Part shown: positions 42,687 to 50,980 of the stretch, piece after piece
How positions within the stretch are numbered: the stretch's first letter is position 1
Layout of the letters: the number at the start of each line of letters is the position of its first letter
Position numbers and translations under genes: made by a program
The notes under the pieces: generated by a model
The model's input: the letters and a program-made list of their open reading frames with translations, nothing else
What the model was told of the DNA's origin: nothing
The model's database searches: none
Virus record (IMG/VR): IMGVR_UViG_3300035670_000038
Span: 62,001 to 126,000 of that record
DNA length: 64,000 bases
Source: a virus
Strand: one strand, 5' to 3'

Positions 42687-43064
42687 ATGAAAAACTATTT
42701 ACGATATGGGATTATCTCCCTTCTAGTAATTGGTTGCTACGATAACAATATTTTGAGTCCAGATATGAGTAAACCACTTGATTTGGGGGTTGAATCAAAA
42801 TCAACACTATTCAGAACACAACGAGTTGTAACAACAGATGGTCGTGCAACAGTATTAATGGAAGTTACACCAGGTGCATTATATAGTTTACAACTTACTG
42901 GTATTGATGGCAAGATTCTCGCAGTACAAGGATTTACCGCAGAACGTGTCAGTACCCAAGTGGAACTTGATTATACAAAGATTAAAAATGGTTCTTATGA
43001 CTTAAACCTACTGGATGTCTCTGGCAATATTGTCAAGATTCCAGTAATCATCAACAAACAATAG
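42687..43064 (+). CDS. Putative lipoprotein (125 aa)
   Basis: Signal peptide with lipobox (LLVIGCYD, Cys17). The C-terminal GSYDLNLLDVSGNIVKIPVI resembles the beta-sandwich sorting domain of type IX secretion, though here without the usual whole domain. Between the cohesin-like and membrane genes. Confidence 0.6.
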   Translation: MKNYLRYGIISLLVIGCYDNNILSPDMSKPLDLGVESKSTLFRTQRVVTTDGRATVLMEVTPGALYSLQLTGIDGKILAVQGFTAERVSTQVELDYTKIKNGSYDLNLLDVSGNIVKIPVIINKQ

Positions 43065-43073
43065 GAGAACGTT

Positions 43074-43340
43074 ATGTCAGAAGAAAGTTCAGGTGGTGGA
43101 TTAAAGAACGCAATCATTGGTTTAGTAACCATTATTGTGACCGCAATCGCAGGTGTTATTGGTAAAAATATTATGGGTGGTGACGAAGCAGCAACAACAC
43201 CGCCACCAGCCGCAGCACCAGTAATCAACCTCAATGTTGAAAACAACAACTCTGTAAAGGGTGGTTCAGGCGGTGCAGCAGCACCAGCCCCAGCACCAAA
43301 GAAGAAGGATGATTGGACGAAAGAAGAACCAAAGTGGTAA
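43074..43340 (+). CDS. Membrane protein with Pro/Ala-rich tail (88 aa)
   Basis: One hydrophobic helix (AIIGLVTIIVTAIAGVIG), then a Pro/Ala-rich linker and a Lys/Trp end. RBS AGGAG before ATG. Possibly a holin- or spanin-type accessory; not recognised. Confidence 0.6.
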   Translation: MSEESSGGGLKNAIIGLVTIIVTAIAGVIGKNIMGGDEAATTPPPAAAPVINLNVENNNSVKGGSGGAAAPAPAPKKKDDWTKEEPKW

Positions 43341-43346
43341 TCGTTT

Positions 43347-43526
43347 ATGACTCCAGAGCAAGTTAAAGATTACGGTGAACGAGTAGAACAGATGGCAAAA
43401 AAAGAACCTGCTTATCCAGGTTGGGGTTTCTTTTATTATGAATCGGTCTATAACAAGGAGCAAACAGAATTATGCGAAACGAAGAAGAAATTACAACATT
43501 TGATGCGACTGAAGCATCGGTACTAG
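43347..43526 (+). CDS. Small protein overlapping the holin-like gene (59 aa)
   Basis: Starts 6 nt after the previous stop and overlaps the next gene by 55 nt in another frame. Aromatic/charged, no motif. Included because it bridges the operon. Confidence 0.45.
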   Translation: MTPEQVKDYGERVEQMAKKEPAYPGWGFFYYESVYNKEQTELCETKKKLQHLMRLKHRY

Positions 43527-43882
43527 ACGAAACCCCAATAGAGGAAACCTCAATGACTACATCAGAAGAAACAAAACCAGTATCACAAGAAAGTAAGTTC
43601 CAAGAAATGTTATTTAAGATGATGGCTCGTCGTTGGAATATCACCGCAATCGTTCTTGTCACATTTATGATGATTGTTGCTGGTATCACCATGGCAGTAT
43701 ATAATCAAACCGCTATTGACGGTGAATGGAAGGAATTACTTCTTCTTATGTTAGGTGCCTTTATTGGTTCTTATGGTAAGATTATTGACTACTGGTTCTC
43801 AGATACCGATAAGGACAAGATGTTAGTACAAAAGATGGATGAAGAAGATGGTCAATCCTTCTCAAACACACTAGGAGGTTAA
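43472..43882 (+). CDS. Holin-like membrane protein (136 aa)
   Basis: Acidic N-terminus (Glu/Thr-rich 45 residues), then two hydrophobic segments (NITAIVLVTFMMIVAGITMA and LLLLMLGAFIGSYGKIIDYW), and a charged tail. The layout suits a phage holin that forms membrane lesions letting the endolysin out. RBS AAGGAG. Confidence 0.65.
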   Translation: MRNEEEITTFDATEASVLDETPIEETSMTTSEETKPVSQESKFQEMLFKMMARRWNITAIVLVTFMMIVAGITMAVYNQTAIDGEWKELLLLMLGAFIGSYGKIIDYWFSDTDKDKMLVQKMDEEDGQSFSNTLGG

Positions 43883-43883
43883 T

Positions 43884-44177
43884 ATGGATGCAAAGAAAAT
43901 TCAACAAGGATTATTAACAAAGTTTGGTCAAATATTTCAAGATAATAATCATTACAATGAAAAAACTATTATTGGATTTATGTCATTTGCAGTAATGACT
44001 CTTTATTCATTAGTAGATTTGATTACTGGTATTTACGGCATTCCTCTTGAAATTCACGAATTCGTGTATGAATCATTTATGATTATCACATTGGGTTCAT
44101 TCGGTATCGCAGGATTGGAAAAATTCTCACCAACATCAGTGAAGCGTGCAGAACAATCTGGTGAAGAAGATGCGTAA
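43884..44177 (+). CDS. Holin-like membrane protein (97 aa)
   Basis: Two hydrophobic segments (TIIGFMSFAVMTLYSLVDLI and SFMIITLGSFGIAGLE) with polar ends, typical of small holins. AGGAGG precedes the start. Coupled to the previous membrane gene; one may be holin and the other antiholin, but sequence cannot tell. Confidence 0.65.
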   Translation: MDAKKIQQGLLTKFGQIFQDNNHYNEKTIIGFMSFAVMTLYSLVDLITGIYGIPLEIHEFVYESFMIITLGSFGIAGLEKFSPTSVKRAEQSGEEDA

Positions 44178-44880
44178 ACTATTAACATTACTATTCATTC
44201 CAAGTATCTTATCTGCCCAAGTCGTAGGTAAGACACAAACCGAACAATACCGTGCATCATTTGAACAAAAGAGTGATTGGGAAGCATTGATGGATTATGA
44301 TGGTCCAACCATCCCTATTCAAATCTTATCATTGGGTATCGGTGAAGAAGTATATGCGATGTACCCAGAACTCAAAGATAATCGTGTTGGATTGGGTGTC
44401 ACCAACATTGTTATTGAATTCTTGGAAGAAACTAATCGTTTTACCTTCACAGAAGATAAGACAGAAATCAAGAATCGTATGGTAAAGCAGTTTCAAGCAT
44501 CACAATCAGGTATTACTGCTAACAAATTAGATGGTCGTGGTAAGATTATGTTGGCACGATATTTCGTATATATCGAAGTATACGATTATTCTGTAAGTGA
44601 AGATGAAACTATCAATATGAAGGATGGAGTCAAGAATACGGTAGTGACTCGTCTAGGTTTACAAGTTCGTTTCGTAGACGCAGAAACAGGTCAATTCTTC
44701 ACTGGTTCGGGATTAGGTGAAGCCAAGACTGTTCGTGAATTGACCCTTATGAATGATGACAACTTTGGTGAAGTGAAATTCAATCAAAGTACCATCGGTA
44801 CATCAACCAAGAAGGCATTGGAAGATGCAGCAGCAAAGATTGTTACCCGTATGATTAAACGAGAAATATTTAAATCATAA
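44170..44880 (+). CDS. CsgG-like outer-membrane/periplasmic protein (236 aa)
   Basis: Signal peptide (MRKLLTLLFIPSILSAQ). GLGVTNIVIEFLEETNRFTF, IMLARYFVYIEVYDY, VRFVDAETGQFFTG and FNQSTIGTSTKKALEDAA follow the order of CsgG, the curli secretion channel protein. It lacks the CsgG lipobox Cys, so it may be periplasmic. CsgG-like genes are known from some marine phages. It overlaps the holin-like gene and is joined by the 44880 gene. Confidence 0.7.
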   Translation: MRKLLTLLFIPSILSAQVVGKTQTEQYRASFEQKSDWEALMDYDGPTIPIQILSLGIGEEVYAMYPELKDNRVGLGVTNIVIEFLEETNRFTFTEDKTEIKNRMVKQFQASQSGITANKLDGRGKIMLARYFVYIEVYDYSVSEDETINMKDGVKNTVVTRLGLQVRFVDAETGQFFTGSGLGEAKTVRELTLMNDDNFGEVKFNQSTIGTSTKKALEDAAAKIVTRMIKREIFKS

Positions 44881-46280
44881 TGAAATATATAAAAACCGCA
44901 GTAATACTACTACTGTTTACAGCAACAAGTTGTGGAAAAGCACAATCTGTAGTACAGACTTGGGTTGACCCATGCACAAACACAGTTCAGTCTGCCACGT
45001 TTCCTATTAATGGTCCTGGTGTGATGATTATGTATCGTGGTCAATCCAAAGTTTTTACTGCACAACAAGCACAAGCGGGTGAAGTATTGGCGTGGATTAA
45101 TCAAATTACAGTAAATGTTCCGTGTCCAGTAACCAGTAATCCCGTAGTCACCCAAGCAGCGACACAGGCGGCTACACAAGCAGCAACTCAAGCCGCATCT
45201 GCGGCAGCAAGTGCAGCAGCATCGTCTGCTGCATCTTCGGCAGCATCAAGTGCGGCATCATCAGCAGCAAGTAGTGCAGCATCAAGTGCCGCAGGTAGTG
45301 CAGCAACATCCGCAGCAACATCAGCAGCTCCACCACCATCGGCACCTGCCGCTCCTGCGGCACCTGCACCATCATCAAGTAGTTCATCTACTCCTGCTCC
45401 AAGTAGTTCGTCATCGGAACCAGCACCAAGTAGTTCTGGTGGGGGTGGTGGAGAATCTAAACCAACAGAAACTAAAACTGAATCGTCCTCATCAGAAACA
45501 AAATCAGAATCTTCTTCGGAATCTAAATCAGAATCCAAGTCAGAAGAAAGTAAGTCGGAATCTAAATCTGAAGAAAAATCTGAAGAAAAGAAAGAAGAGA
45601 AAAAGGAAGAAAAGAAGAAAAGTGAAGCACGAGTTAATCCGTTAATGGTGGCATCGGATTTAACCACGGGTCAAAACCCCGATGGTAGCTTGTCAGCCTT
45701 ATTTACCACGGGCGTATCACAATCATCACTAGCGGGTGATAAGAGTTATGGTGCAACAGCAATCGTATGGTTGACGTTTGACCAAGGTGCAATAAGTGCA
45801 AACTATTCCAAGATGAAGTTTGATAAAGGAAAGTTAAAGTACATTGTGTCATACGCAAATACTGCGGCATATCTCAAAGGTACGTGGATGAATATGTCGG
45901 GTGCTACGATTGTTAAACCAGACCCAAAGTGGGGTGTAATGGGTATTAGTGCAAACGTGATTTTGTTAGCAATTCCAGCGGACTCTGGTAAGAGAAATGT
46001 AAGTTACGCTACCTCGGTCGCTGGATTCTGGATGCACAACCCAATACAAATAAATGAACGTGCCACGTTATCTCCACAAATATTTATTATGGGAGCACCC
46101 GTATCCTATAATGATTTCACCAAATTCACATTTAATAAAGAATTAAGTGCGATGGTTGGTAATTCAGTAGATTATAAAATTACCAAACGATTTGGTATGA
46201 CGGGAGCGCATCGTGTAATGATACCATCAACGGGTAAACCGATGCATTTTATATTAGTAGGTTCACGAGTTACTTTATAG
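44880..46280 (+). CDS. Secreted protein with Ala/Ser and Ser/Lys/Glu repeats and C-terminal beta domain (466 aa)
   Basis: Lipobox-like start (LFTATSCGKAQ), N-terminal domain to about residue 90, then AASSAASSAASS-type repeats (90-160), Pro/Ser and Gly stretches, and SESKSESKSEE-type charged repeats (190-250). The last 210 residues are an amphipathic beta domain ending in HFILVGSRVTL, consistent with an outer-membrane barrel or surface domain. Overlaps CsgG-like stop by 1 nt. No family recognised. Confidence 0.65.
   Translation: MKYIKTAVILLLFTATSCGKAQSVVQTWVDPCTNTVQSATFPINGPGVMIMYRGQSKVFTAQQAQAGEVLAWINQITVNVPCPVTSNPVVTQAATQAATQAATQAASAAASAAASSAASSAASSAASSAASSAASSAAGSAATSAATSAAPPPSAPAAPAAPAPSSSSSSTPAPSSSSSEPAPSSSGGGGGESKPTETKTESSSSETKSESSSESKSESKSEESKSESKSEEKSEEKKEEKKEEKKKSEARVNPLMVASDLTTGQNPDGSLSALFTTGVSQSSLAGDKSYGATAIVWLTFDQGAISANYSKMKFDKGKLKYIVSYANTAAYLKGTWMNMSGATIVKPDPKWGVMGISANVILLAIPADSGKRNVSYATSVAGFWMHNPIQINERATLSPQIFIMGAPVSYNDFTKFTFNKELSAMVGNSVDYKITKRFGMTGAHRVMIPSTGKPMHFILVGSRVTL
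45140..45640 (+). repeat. Low-complexity Ala/Ser then Ser/Lys/Glu coding repeat
   Basis: About 500 nt of GCA/AGT/TCA-type codons encoding tandem Ala-Ser units then Ser-Lys-Glu units. It explains long spurious frames on both strands here. Confidence 0.85.
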
Positions 46281-46288
46281 GATTATTT

Positions 46289-47071
46289 ATGATTAAAAAT
46301 TTAAGTTTTGCAGAACAAAGCGCTTTCTTTGCACGGTTGAGTAATCTTGCATATCAAGAACCAAAAGAAGCACAAAAATCATTTAAAAAAGCTGGATTTA
46401 AAGACATCGTATATTATGGAAATGATGGTAGTAATGCATATGTTGTCGAGAGTGATACAGATGTTGTAATAGTATGCCGTGGTACAGAAGTAAAAGAATG
46501 GAGTGATATTAGAGCTGACCTAAGTATTGCATTAGCTCCATCACGTACTGGTATCGGTAGAGTACATCGTGGGTTTAGAACCTATACCGATAAAATTTGG
46601 GAACCAATCAAAGGTCATATAGCAAACGTTAAAGGTAAAGAATTGTGGATAACAGGTCATAGTTTAGGTGCAGCTATGGCAACATTGATGGCACGTAGAT
46701 GTGTATTAGATGTTTCTTTACGAGTTCCACAAGCATTATTTACATATGGTAGTCCACGTGTAGGTGATAGAGATTATATTAATGAATTTAATGGTCAAGT
46801 CATACATCATCGTTGGGTTAATGATGGTGACATTGTAACCAAAGTTCCATTTGCTCCACTTTACTATCATTGCGGTACCATGCATCATATTGCTGGTAAT
46901 GGTAAGATAGTAGTTGAGTACGATAGAAAAATTAGTTGGACTCGTATTTTATCTCTACTATTACCACACGGAATTTTTAAGTTGATTGCAGGTGATGCAA
47001 AAGATCACTCATCACAGTTTTACACAGAGAAATTAACTTTCTGGGCACTGAACGATGTTTCTAACGTCTAA
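46289..47071 (+). CDS. Class-3 lipase (alpha/beta-hydrolase)
   Basis: 260 aa. GHSLG at residues 123-127 holds the nucleophile Ser125; VVIVCRGTE supplies the oxyanion-hole region; FTYGSPRVGD and WVNDGDIVTKVP (Asp179/181) and a His near 194-200 complete the triad as in class-3 lipases. No signal peptide seen. It lies between the envelope proteins and the amidase. A phage lipase could hydrolyse host membrane lipids at lysis or entry. Confidence 0.88.
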   Translation: MIKNLSFAEQSAFFARLSNLAYQEPKEAQKSFKKAGFKDIVYYGNDGSNAYVVESDTDVVIVCRGTEVKEWSDIRADLSIALAPSRTGIGRVHRGFRTYTDKIWEPIKGHIANVKGKELWITGHSLGAAMATLMARRCVLDVSLRVPQALFTYGSPRVGDRDYINEFNGQVIHHRWVNDGDIVTKVPFAPLYYHCGTMHHIAGNGKIVVEYDRKISWTRILSLLLPHGIFKLIAGDAKDHSSQFYTEKLTFWALNDVSNV

Positions 47072-47093
47072 TAAAATTTAATAATATTTATTT

Positions 47094-47131
47094 AAAGTGG
47101 GGGTTGACAAAATCAATCCCCACTTTATATT
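47094..47131 (+). promoter_or_regulatory. Terminator hairpin containing a promoter
   Basis: A 14-bp stem (47094-47107 with 47113-47126) has TTGACA straddling the stem-loop, then 16 bp and TATATT at 47126. One element may end the lipase operon and start the amidase gene. Confidence 0.8.
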
Positions 47132-47146
47132 TTTAAGGAGGTGTGT

Positions 47147-47650
47147 ATGATTAAAACTTTACTATTGGTTTTGGCATTACAAGCACCAAAAATCACGAAA
47201 CTCCCATTACCCGCAAAGACGATACGAGACACTACAAGAAACTTTATCGTAATACATAATGATGGAGCGAATATGAGTGCGGTCAATACACGCAACGTAT
47301 TACGTAGACGAAGGTTGGCATATCATTATTTTATTGACAGAAGTGGAAGGATATATCAATTTGTAGATCCGAAATATGTCGCAAAACACGCAGGTGTGTC
47401 ACTTCACGATGGAATGATGAGTTGGAATGATTTTAGTATTGGTATTTGTTTACAAGGAATGAACGGGTTAACATACTCCGATAAACAATATGAAAGTTTA
47501 CAAATGATGGTTGACCATTTGAAGCAACGATATAGAAATATTGGTCACCAACTATACACACATTCAGAAGTTGCGTTTCCTTGGGGACGTAAGAAAGACC
47601 CTGGTGACACGTTTGATATAACACGAATTAGAATAGATACACTTATTTAG
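47147..47650 (+). CDS. N-acetylmuramoyl-L-alanine amidase (Amidase_2)
   Basis: 167 aa after AAGGAGG. Short hydrophobic start (MIKTLLLVLALQAP), then FIVIHNDGANM (zinc His), YHYFIDRSGRIYQFVD, AKHAGVS and a HSEVAFPWGRKKDPGDTFD end with the second His and catalytic Lys. Amidase_2 enzymes cut the amide between MurNAc and the peptide. It complements the GH19 endolysin by cutting a different bond. Confidence 0.88.
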   Translation: MIKTLLLVLALQAPKITKLPLPAKTIRDTTRNFIVIHNDGANMSAVNTRNVLRRRRLAYHYFIDRSGRIYQFVDPKYVAKHAGVSLHDGMMSWNDFSIGICLQGMNGLTYSDKQYESLQMMVDHLKQRYRNIGHQLYTHSEVAFPWGRKKDPGDTFDITRIRIDTLI

Positions 47651-47665
47651 ATAAGGATAATGGTT

Positions 47666-48682
47666 ATGATTATTTACGCCGATGTTATTGTAGATTTACA
47701 AGCGGGTGATACTGGAAAGGGTAAGGTAGCTCACGCTATTGCCAAAGACTACGACCTCGTAGTTCGGTATAACGGTGGAGCAAACGCCGGTCATACTGTA
47801 TATCACGATGGTAAAAAGGTTGTAACTCACCTTGTTCCTATCGGTGTATTGTTTGGTATACCAAGTGTTATTGGTTTGGGTTGTGTAGTAAACATCAAGA
47901 AGTTAGAACAAGAAATTAAAGATTTAAATGACGCGGGATTCAATACCGATGGGTTAATCTTTGTTGATGAACGTGCACATTTAGTACAAGATAAGCACAT
48001 CGAAGAAGATAGTACAGAAAGTAAAATTGGAACTACCCGTCAAGGAATTGGTCCAGCGTATCGTGATAAGTATAACCGTACTGGTGTTCGTATGAAGGAC
48101 TTAGGTATTCAACCTTCTCCGTTGTTCTCGGTTATTGATACTTACGAGTTGTTTCATAATAGAGGAAACGATTGGCGGGTTCTTTGTGAGGGTGCACAAG
48201 GATTCCAGATTGATATTGATTGGGGTGACTATCCATATGTCACCAGTTCACACTGCACAGTTGGGTCGGCAATCTTGAATGGTATTCCACCAAAAAAGAT
48301 TGATACGATATTTGGAATTATGAAGGCGTACGAAACCTATTCGGGGTTCAAGACTACTTTTCAAGATGAATCTGACCCTGACCTCGAAAAAATCCAAGAA
48401 GCGGGTGGTGAGTTCGGAGCCACTACTGGACGTAAGCGGAAGGTTCGGTGGTTAAATCTTGATGGGGTTATTAAAGCTATTAACATCAACGGGGTCACGA
48501 ACCTTATCATTAATAAAGCAGATATATTACAAGAAGTAAATGTATTTAAATATGTCTATCAAGATGTCTTATATGAATGTTCTTCATTAGATGAGTTTAT
48601 GAGTGAAATAAACGATATCATATATGAAGATACTTCATCAATATTTGATATTACTTGGTCAATGACGCCTAACGGAATTTAA
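47666..48682 (+). CDS. purZ: Adenylosuccinate synthetase family, PurZ-like
   Basis: 338 aa, much shorter than bacterial PurA (about 430) and like archaeal PurA and phage PurZ. Motifs: VDLQAGDTGKGK (P-loop-like), YNGGANAGHT, GTTRQGIGPAYRD, CEGAQGFQIDIDWGDYPYVT, EFGATTGRKRKVRWLNL and NKADIL. PurA joins IMP and Asp; PurZ joins dGMP and Asp on the way to 2-aminoadenine. From memory, VDLQxGxTGKG is close to PurZ; the Asp kept here is the PurA catalytic one that PurZ replaces by Ser. PurA-like activity remains possible. A first ATG at 47660 is an alternative start. Confidence 0.75.
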   Translation: MIIYADVIVDLQAGDTGKGKVAHAIAKDYDLVVRYNGGANAGHTVYHDGKKVVTHLVPIGVLFGIPSVIGLGCVVNIKKLEQEIKDLNDAGFNTDGLIFVDERAHLVQDKHIEEDSTESKIGTTRQGIGPAYRDKYNRTGVRMKDLGIQPSPLFSVIDTYELFHNRGNDWRVLCEGAQGFQIDIDWGDYPYVTSSHCTVGSAILNGIPPKKIDTIFGIMKAYETYSGFKTTFQDESDPDLEKIQEAGGEFGATTGRKRKVRWLNLDGVIKAININGVTNLIINKADILQEVNVFKYVYQDVLYECSSLDEFMSEINDIIYEDTSSIFDITWSMTPNGI

Positions 48683-48731
48683 TCACTATTTACTATAGTA
48701 GTACTTGACAAAAGTTTAACCGAGAGTTAAG

Positions 48732-48947
48732 ATGAACAAGTTAGAAAAATTTGTTGTACCCGTAAATGTAATTGTTTATGGTGAAGATGCGGATGATGCA
48801 ATAACTTATGTAGAAGAAGCATTGGATAGTAGTTCCTTTATCACAGAAGATGGTCTAATTGGTGCCGAAGTAATGGCAGATGATGTAGAACTTTTTGAAG
48901 AGGATTACGACGATGATGATGATGCAGACTATGAGAACGAAGATTAA
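48732..48947 (+). CDS. Small acidic protein, unknown (71 aa)
   Basis: Strongly acidic C-terminus (DDDDDADYENED). TTGACA lies 22-27 nt before the start, but a -10 would overlap the ATG, so a promoter here is uncertain. Overlaps the next gene by 17 nt. Confidence 0.6.
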   Translation: MNKLEKFVVPVNVIVYGEDADDAITYVEEALDSSSFITEDGLIGAEVMADDVELFEEDYDDDDDADYENED

Positions 48948-49155
48948 TTGGGGTAATGTTAAGTTTTGGATGTTACTAATCGGTATTATTGGATTTACCG
49001 TTTGGAGTATAAACGTTGATGTTACAACAAATGAAGAGTATAAACAAGTAGCATGTCCTTCATTACTTAGTATCGCACGTTCTTCTCGTGATACACTTAT
49101 TGTTATGAAGAATGTAGATGCTTGTAATGAATATATGATGGAAAACTTGAAATGA
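48931..49155 (+). CDS. Small membrane protein, two Cys (74 aa)
   Basis: One hydrophobic helix (FWMLLIGIIGFTVWSI), then a charged segment with two Cys (ACPSLL, DACNEY). Start chosen at the ATG nearest the end of the overlap. Function unknown. Confidence 0.55.
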   Translation: MRTKINWGNVKFWMLLIGIIGFTVWSINVDVTTNEEYKQVACPSLLSIARSSRDTLIVMKNVDACNEYMMENLK

Positions 49156-49162
49156 GGTTATT

Positions 49163-49360
49163 ATGGACTCTACAGAATACGAGAAGCAAGGATTTTTTAT
49201 AGGAGCTGGAGCCACTATTAAAACTTCTGGTTTACGAGTTGTGTTAGTGTCCAATCCAAAAACAGATGAAGTGGACGGACAAACTCGTGCATGGGTAGCT
49301 ATGGAGTTTGACACGCATGTTAGATATTTAGCTATATTGGATGATTTAAAACTAAACTAA
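49163..49360 (+). CDS. Small protein, unknown (65 aa)
   Basis: RBS GAGG before ATG. Compact beta-rich (AWVAMEFDTHVRYLAILDD). No family recognised. Confidence 0.6.
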   Translation: MDSTEYEKQGFFIGAGATIKTSGLRVVLVSNPKTDEVDGQTRAWVAMEFDTHVRYLAILDDLKLN

Positions 49361-49392
49361 TAAGTTATATCAACAAATTACCTATTAGTAGT

Positions 49393-49596
49393 ATGAAACA
49401 AAGTACCGCAACAGACGCATTGTGTATCACCGTATTTATTTTTGGTGTACTGGTTGGAACGTTTATGCATGGACACATTTCGTGGCATGACATAATTGCA
49501 GCCTTAACAGCAGGAAGTATATTTGGTATAATTAGAATGACCAAATTTAAACTACTTATTAGAAAGGTTTTGCGTAAATTTAGCAAGACACACTAA
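49393..49596 (+). CDS. Small membrane protein (67 aa)
   Basis: Two hydrophobic segments (ALCITVFIFGVLVGTFM, IIAALTAGSIFGIIR) with a basic tail, holin-like in size. Overlaps the next start by 1 nt. Confidence 0.6.
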   Translation: MKQSTATDALCITVFIFGVLVGTFMHGHISWHDIIAALTAGSIFGIIRMTKFKLLIRKVLRKFSKTH

Positions 49597-49925
49597 TGCC
49601 AGAAATAAATATTTTTTCAACCGAGGCTGCAGCCGCAGGTGGTGCAGCGATAGTAGGTGGTATATTCTTTAAGTTGATTGAAAAACTATGGTTAAGTAAA
49701 ACCGTAGTTGATGAACACGCTGTTCTTCGCAAGGAATTACGTGAAGAGTTAGATGCGGTGAAGGATGAAATCGCGTCCCTTCGTGATGAAGTTGACGAAT
49801 GGCGTGAAAAGTATTATAGTCAAGTAGAAACAACCAATGAGTTGTTGTTCGAAGTCAGTGTATTAAAAACTCGTCTACGTAAGTACGAATCCGATTCGGG
49901 CGAGTTTAATCAAGATGATTTCTAG
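49596..49925 (+). CDS. Membrane-anchored coiled-coil protein (109 aa)
   Basis: N-terminal hydrophobic segment (AAAGGAAIVGGIFFKLI), then a coiled coil (LRKELREELDAVKDEIASLR). Layout resembles phage tail-region or membrane-linked scaffold proteins. Overlaps the next gene by 11 nt. Confidence 0.6.
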   Translation: MPEINIFSTEAAAAGGAAIVGGIFFKLIEKLWLSKTVVDEHAVLRKELREELDAVKDEIASLRDEVDEWREKYYSQVETTNELLFEVSVLKTRLRKYESDSGEFNQDDF

Positions 49926-50232
49926 TATAATATATACCGTTACGGTAATTGACCTTCGTAACTTACTTCCTTTGGGAATACGAAGAACACCGCTAATTTG
50001 TACTGATTTAGAAGATGCTATATACGCGGTAAAAAATAATTTACGAGATTTGGCGGATGGATCGTCATATCAATATGCAGTAATTGAACGTAATGTTTTA
50101 AATGAAGTTCGTCCCAATCTTGAACACGATAGTATGAGATTGTGGTATAAATACAATTCTGTGATTGATGAGTTTGAATCGTGTGAGGCACCTGCTGCAC
50201 TACGTAATCAAACAGGATTCGGAATTGGTTAA
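49915..50232 (+). CDS. Small protein, unknown (105 aa)
   Basis: Alpha/beta protein with no recognised motif. Start within the previous gene's end. Confidence 0.55.
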   Translation: MISSIIYTVTVIDLRNLLPLGIRRTPLICTDLEDAIYAVKNNLRDLADGSSYQYAVIERNVLNEVRPNLEHDSMRLWYKYNSVIDEFESCEAPAALRNQTGFGIG

Positions 50233-50245
50233 CTAAGAGGTGAAT

Positions 50246-50701
50246 GTGCAAAATTTTATAATTGGTTTATTGGCAGGTGGCTTTTTAGTTGGAACAATAG
50301 CAGTGGTAGTAATGATGGCAAAAGCTATATCAATATTAGCAGAGACATTAACTATCATCAAAACCATCTATATTGAAGGAAACAAAACACAACAGATGGT
50401 ACAAGCGACAATGGAAGCTTCCGAAAATTTTGTGGACGCTTTAAACTCTGCTACATTAGAAATGGAAAAGCAGCAACAACAGCAACAGGGATTCTTTCAA
50501 GTATTTAGAACCCAAGATGGTAAGCATGTCGCACCATCGTTTGAAAAGTTAATAGAAAAAATGAAAAACGATCCTGACTACAGTAAAATTACTGAGAAGG
50601 ATATGGAAGAGCTTCGTCGTTTATTTGAGGAAAACTCAAACGATGATGAGGACGATAGTGATGAAGAACCTAAAGAACCCTGGAAAGGGGAGGACGAATG
50701 A
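50246..50701 (+). CDS. Membrane-anchored helical protein (151 aa)
   Basis: GTG start with AAGAGG upstream. Hydrophobic N-terminus (FIIGLLAGGFLVGTIAVVVM), then long helices, a Gln-rich stretch and an acidic end. No family recognised. ATGA overlap with the next gene. Confidence 0.6.
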   Translation: MQNFIIGLLAGGFLVGTIAVVVMMAKAISILAETLTIIKTIYIEGNKTQQMVQATMEASENFVDALNSATLEMEKQQQQQQGFFQVFRTQDGKHVAPSFEKLIEKMKNDPDYSKITEKDMEELRRLFEENSNDDEDDSDEEPKEPWKGEDE

Positions 50702-50868
50702 TTCCATCTGATAAGGAAATCGCACGTTTGGTAAAGAAGTTGAGTGGAAAGCATCCACAGAAGCAACAGAAAATTAAAGTAGAAAAAGAAGAACACGATG
50801 AAGAAATTCGCCGTGCATCAGCAGACGATATTTTTCGTGAAATGAAGAAGCTGCCGTTTTCGGGCTGA
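50698..50868 (+). CDS. Small charged protein (56 aa)
   Basis: ATGA overlap with the preceding gene. Lys/Glu-rich helix. No motif. Confidence 0.55.
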   Translation: MIPSDKEIARLVKKLSGKHPQKQQKIKVEKEEHDEEIRRASADDIFREMKKLPFSG

Positions 50869-50892
50869 TAGTCACTACATATAATACAAATC

Positions 50893-50980
50893 CCGCATGA
50901 GCGCTCGTGCGGTCAATAATACATTTTAAGAACTGCATACTTAGTTTTTAAGGGGCTTTCTCCTGCCCATAGATGCAGTT
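50893..50980 (+). ncRNA. Candidate structured RNA (two hairpins)
   Basis: A 10-bp near-perfect palindrome (CCGCATGAGC/GCTCGTGCGG, 50893-50912), then a larger stem-loop, AACTGCAT (50931) with ATGCAGTT (50973) enclosing GGGC/GCCC. It lies in a 165-nt gap between genes. No known riboswitch recognised; could be a leader element or small RNA. Confidence 0.35.

Noticed and set aside
45188-45667. Long minus-strand open frame opposite the Ala/Ser-rich gene
   Set aside because: It is produced by the low-complexity repeat of the plus-strand gene; its product is Asp/Ala-poor-complexity sequence without a ribosome site.
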